Below, in pieces: positions 6,861-7,162 of a DNA stretch of 7,162 nt. Origin of the DNA: Beijerinckiaceae bacterium (lineage in GTDB: Bacteria > Pseudomonadota > Alphaproteobacteria > Rhizobiales > Beijerinckiaceae); NCBI GenBank assembly GCA_027346205.1, contig DAIESR010000118.1:1-7162 (forward strand), given 5' to 3'. A model generated the notes under the pieces. It searched no databases, had not been told where the DNA came from, and worked only from the letters and a program-made list of their open reading frames with translations. Position numbers and translations under genes: made by a program. The stretch's first letter is position 1. Each line of letters opens with the position of its first letter.

Positions 6861-7154
6861 ATGCTGAAGCTGCAAGACTTTCTGACGTTTGACAATTACC
6901 TCACACCATCGATCATCCGCATATTCTATGTGCTGCAATTGGTGTTGATCGCGCTTTTCTGCCTGTCGAGCATTTTGGCCGCTCTCGCCGCTATGGTGCA
7001 TTCCTTCCTGACCGGCTTTTTCTTGCTCATTGCAACATTGATCGGCGGTGCGATCGCCGCCATTGCGGCACGCATAGCAACAGAGATCATCATGGTTCTG
7101 TTCCAGAACAATGAACATCTCGCCGTGATCCGGGCCCGCGCCGAGGGCCGTTGA
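6861..7154 (+). CDS. Small two-helix membrane protein, DUF4282-like
   Basis: The 97-residue protein starts MLKLQDFLTFDNYLTP, and the FLTFDxxxTPxII opening is typical of the DUF4282 family. Two hydrophobic segments follow at about residues 19-43 and 48-70, joined by a short turn, then ARIATEIIMVLFQNNEHLA (about 70-88), matching the family's conserved Arg/Glu helix and Phe-x-x-Asn-Glu end. The length fits the family. It should be an inner-membrane protein; the molecular function of DUF4282 is not known to me. It is transcribed away from the transposase remnant and the glycan genes, so it probably belongs to a different unit. The stop is TGA at 7152-7154, and only 8 bases remain in the window. 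Confidence 0.82.
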   Translation: MLKLQDFLTFDNYLTPSIIRIFYVLQLVLIALFCLSSILAALAAMVHSFLTGFFLLIATLIGGAIAAIAARIATEIIMVLFQNNEHLAVIRARAEGR

Positions 7155-7162
7155 CAGTCATA

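Noticed and set aside
1..7162. CRISPR array, tRNA, rRNA or phage genes.
   Set aside because: I saw no spaced direct repeats, tRNA-like cloverleaf, rRNA segments or phage structural motifs.

Overview
The window looks like an accessory, surface-glycan region of an alphaproteobacterium. The order Hyphomicrobiales (Rhizobiales) is most likely. This rests on the moderately high G+C coding sequence, a degenerate copy of the GAGCAT-type intergenic palindrome common in that order, an IS1182-type transposase remnant, and a DUF4282-like membrane protein. Genus cannot be assigned from sequence alone; a Beijerinckiaceae or Methylocystaceae relative is only a guess.

Layout: positions 1-3129 (minus strand) hold the first 1043 codons of a very large glycosyltransferase that runs off the left edge. 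It has eight N-terminal LFDxxWY repeats, a degenerate GT2 domain, an intact GT2 domain and the start of a GT-B (GT4-like) domain. A 307-bp non-coding gap (3130-3436) holds a 65-bp intergenic repeat. Positions 3437-5911 (minus) encode an 824-residue protein with an N-terminal PAPS-dependent sulfotransferase domain, a ~390-residue coiled coil grown by internal duplication, and three C-terminal LFDxxWY repeats. At 5965-6492 (minus) lies an internally deleted and truncated IS1182-type transposase. Positions 6520-6860 are non-coding and rich in palindromes, including a second copy of the 65-bp repeat. A small two-helix membrane protein (DUF4282-like) is at 6861-7154 (plus).

The two large minus-strand genes are the functional core. 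One should sulfate a substrate and the other should polymerise or decorate a glycan. Both carry the same unusual repeat module, at the C-terminus of one protein and the N-terminus of the other. My inference is that they act together on a sulfated surface polysaccharide, with the repeats as a shared docking or targeting module. No experimental function for the repeat is known to me. The small membrane protein is probably unrelated.
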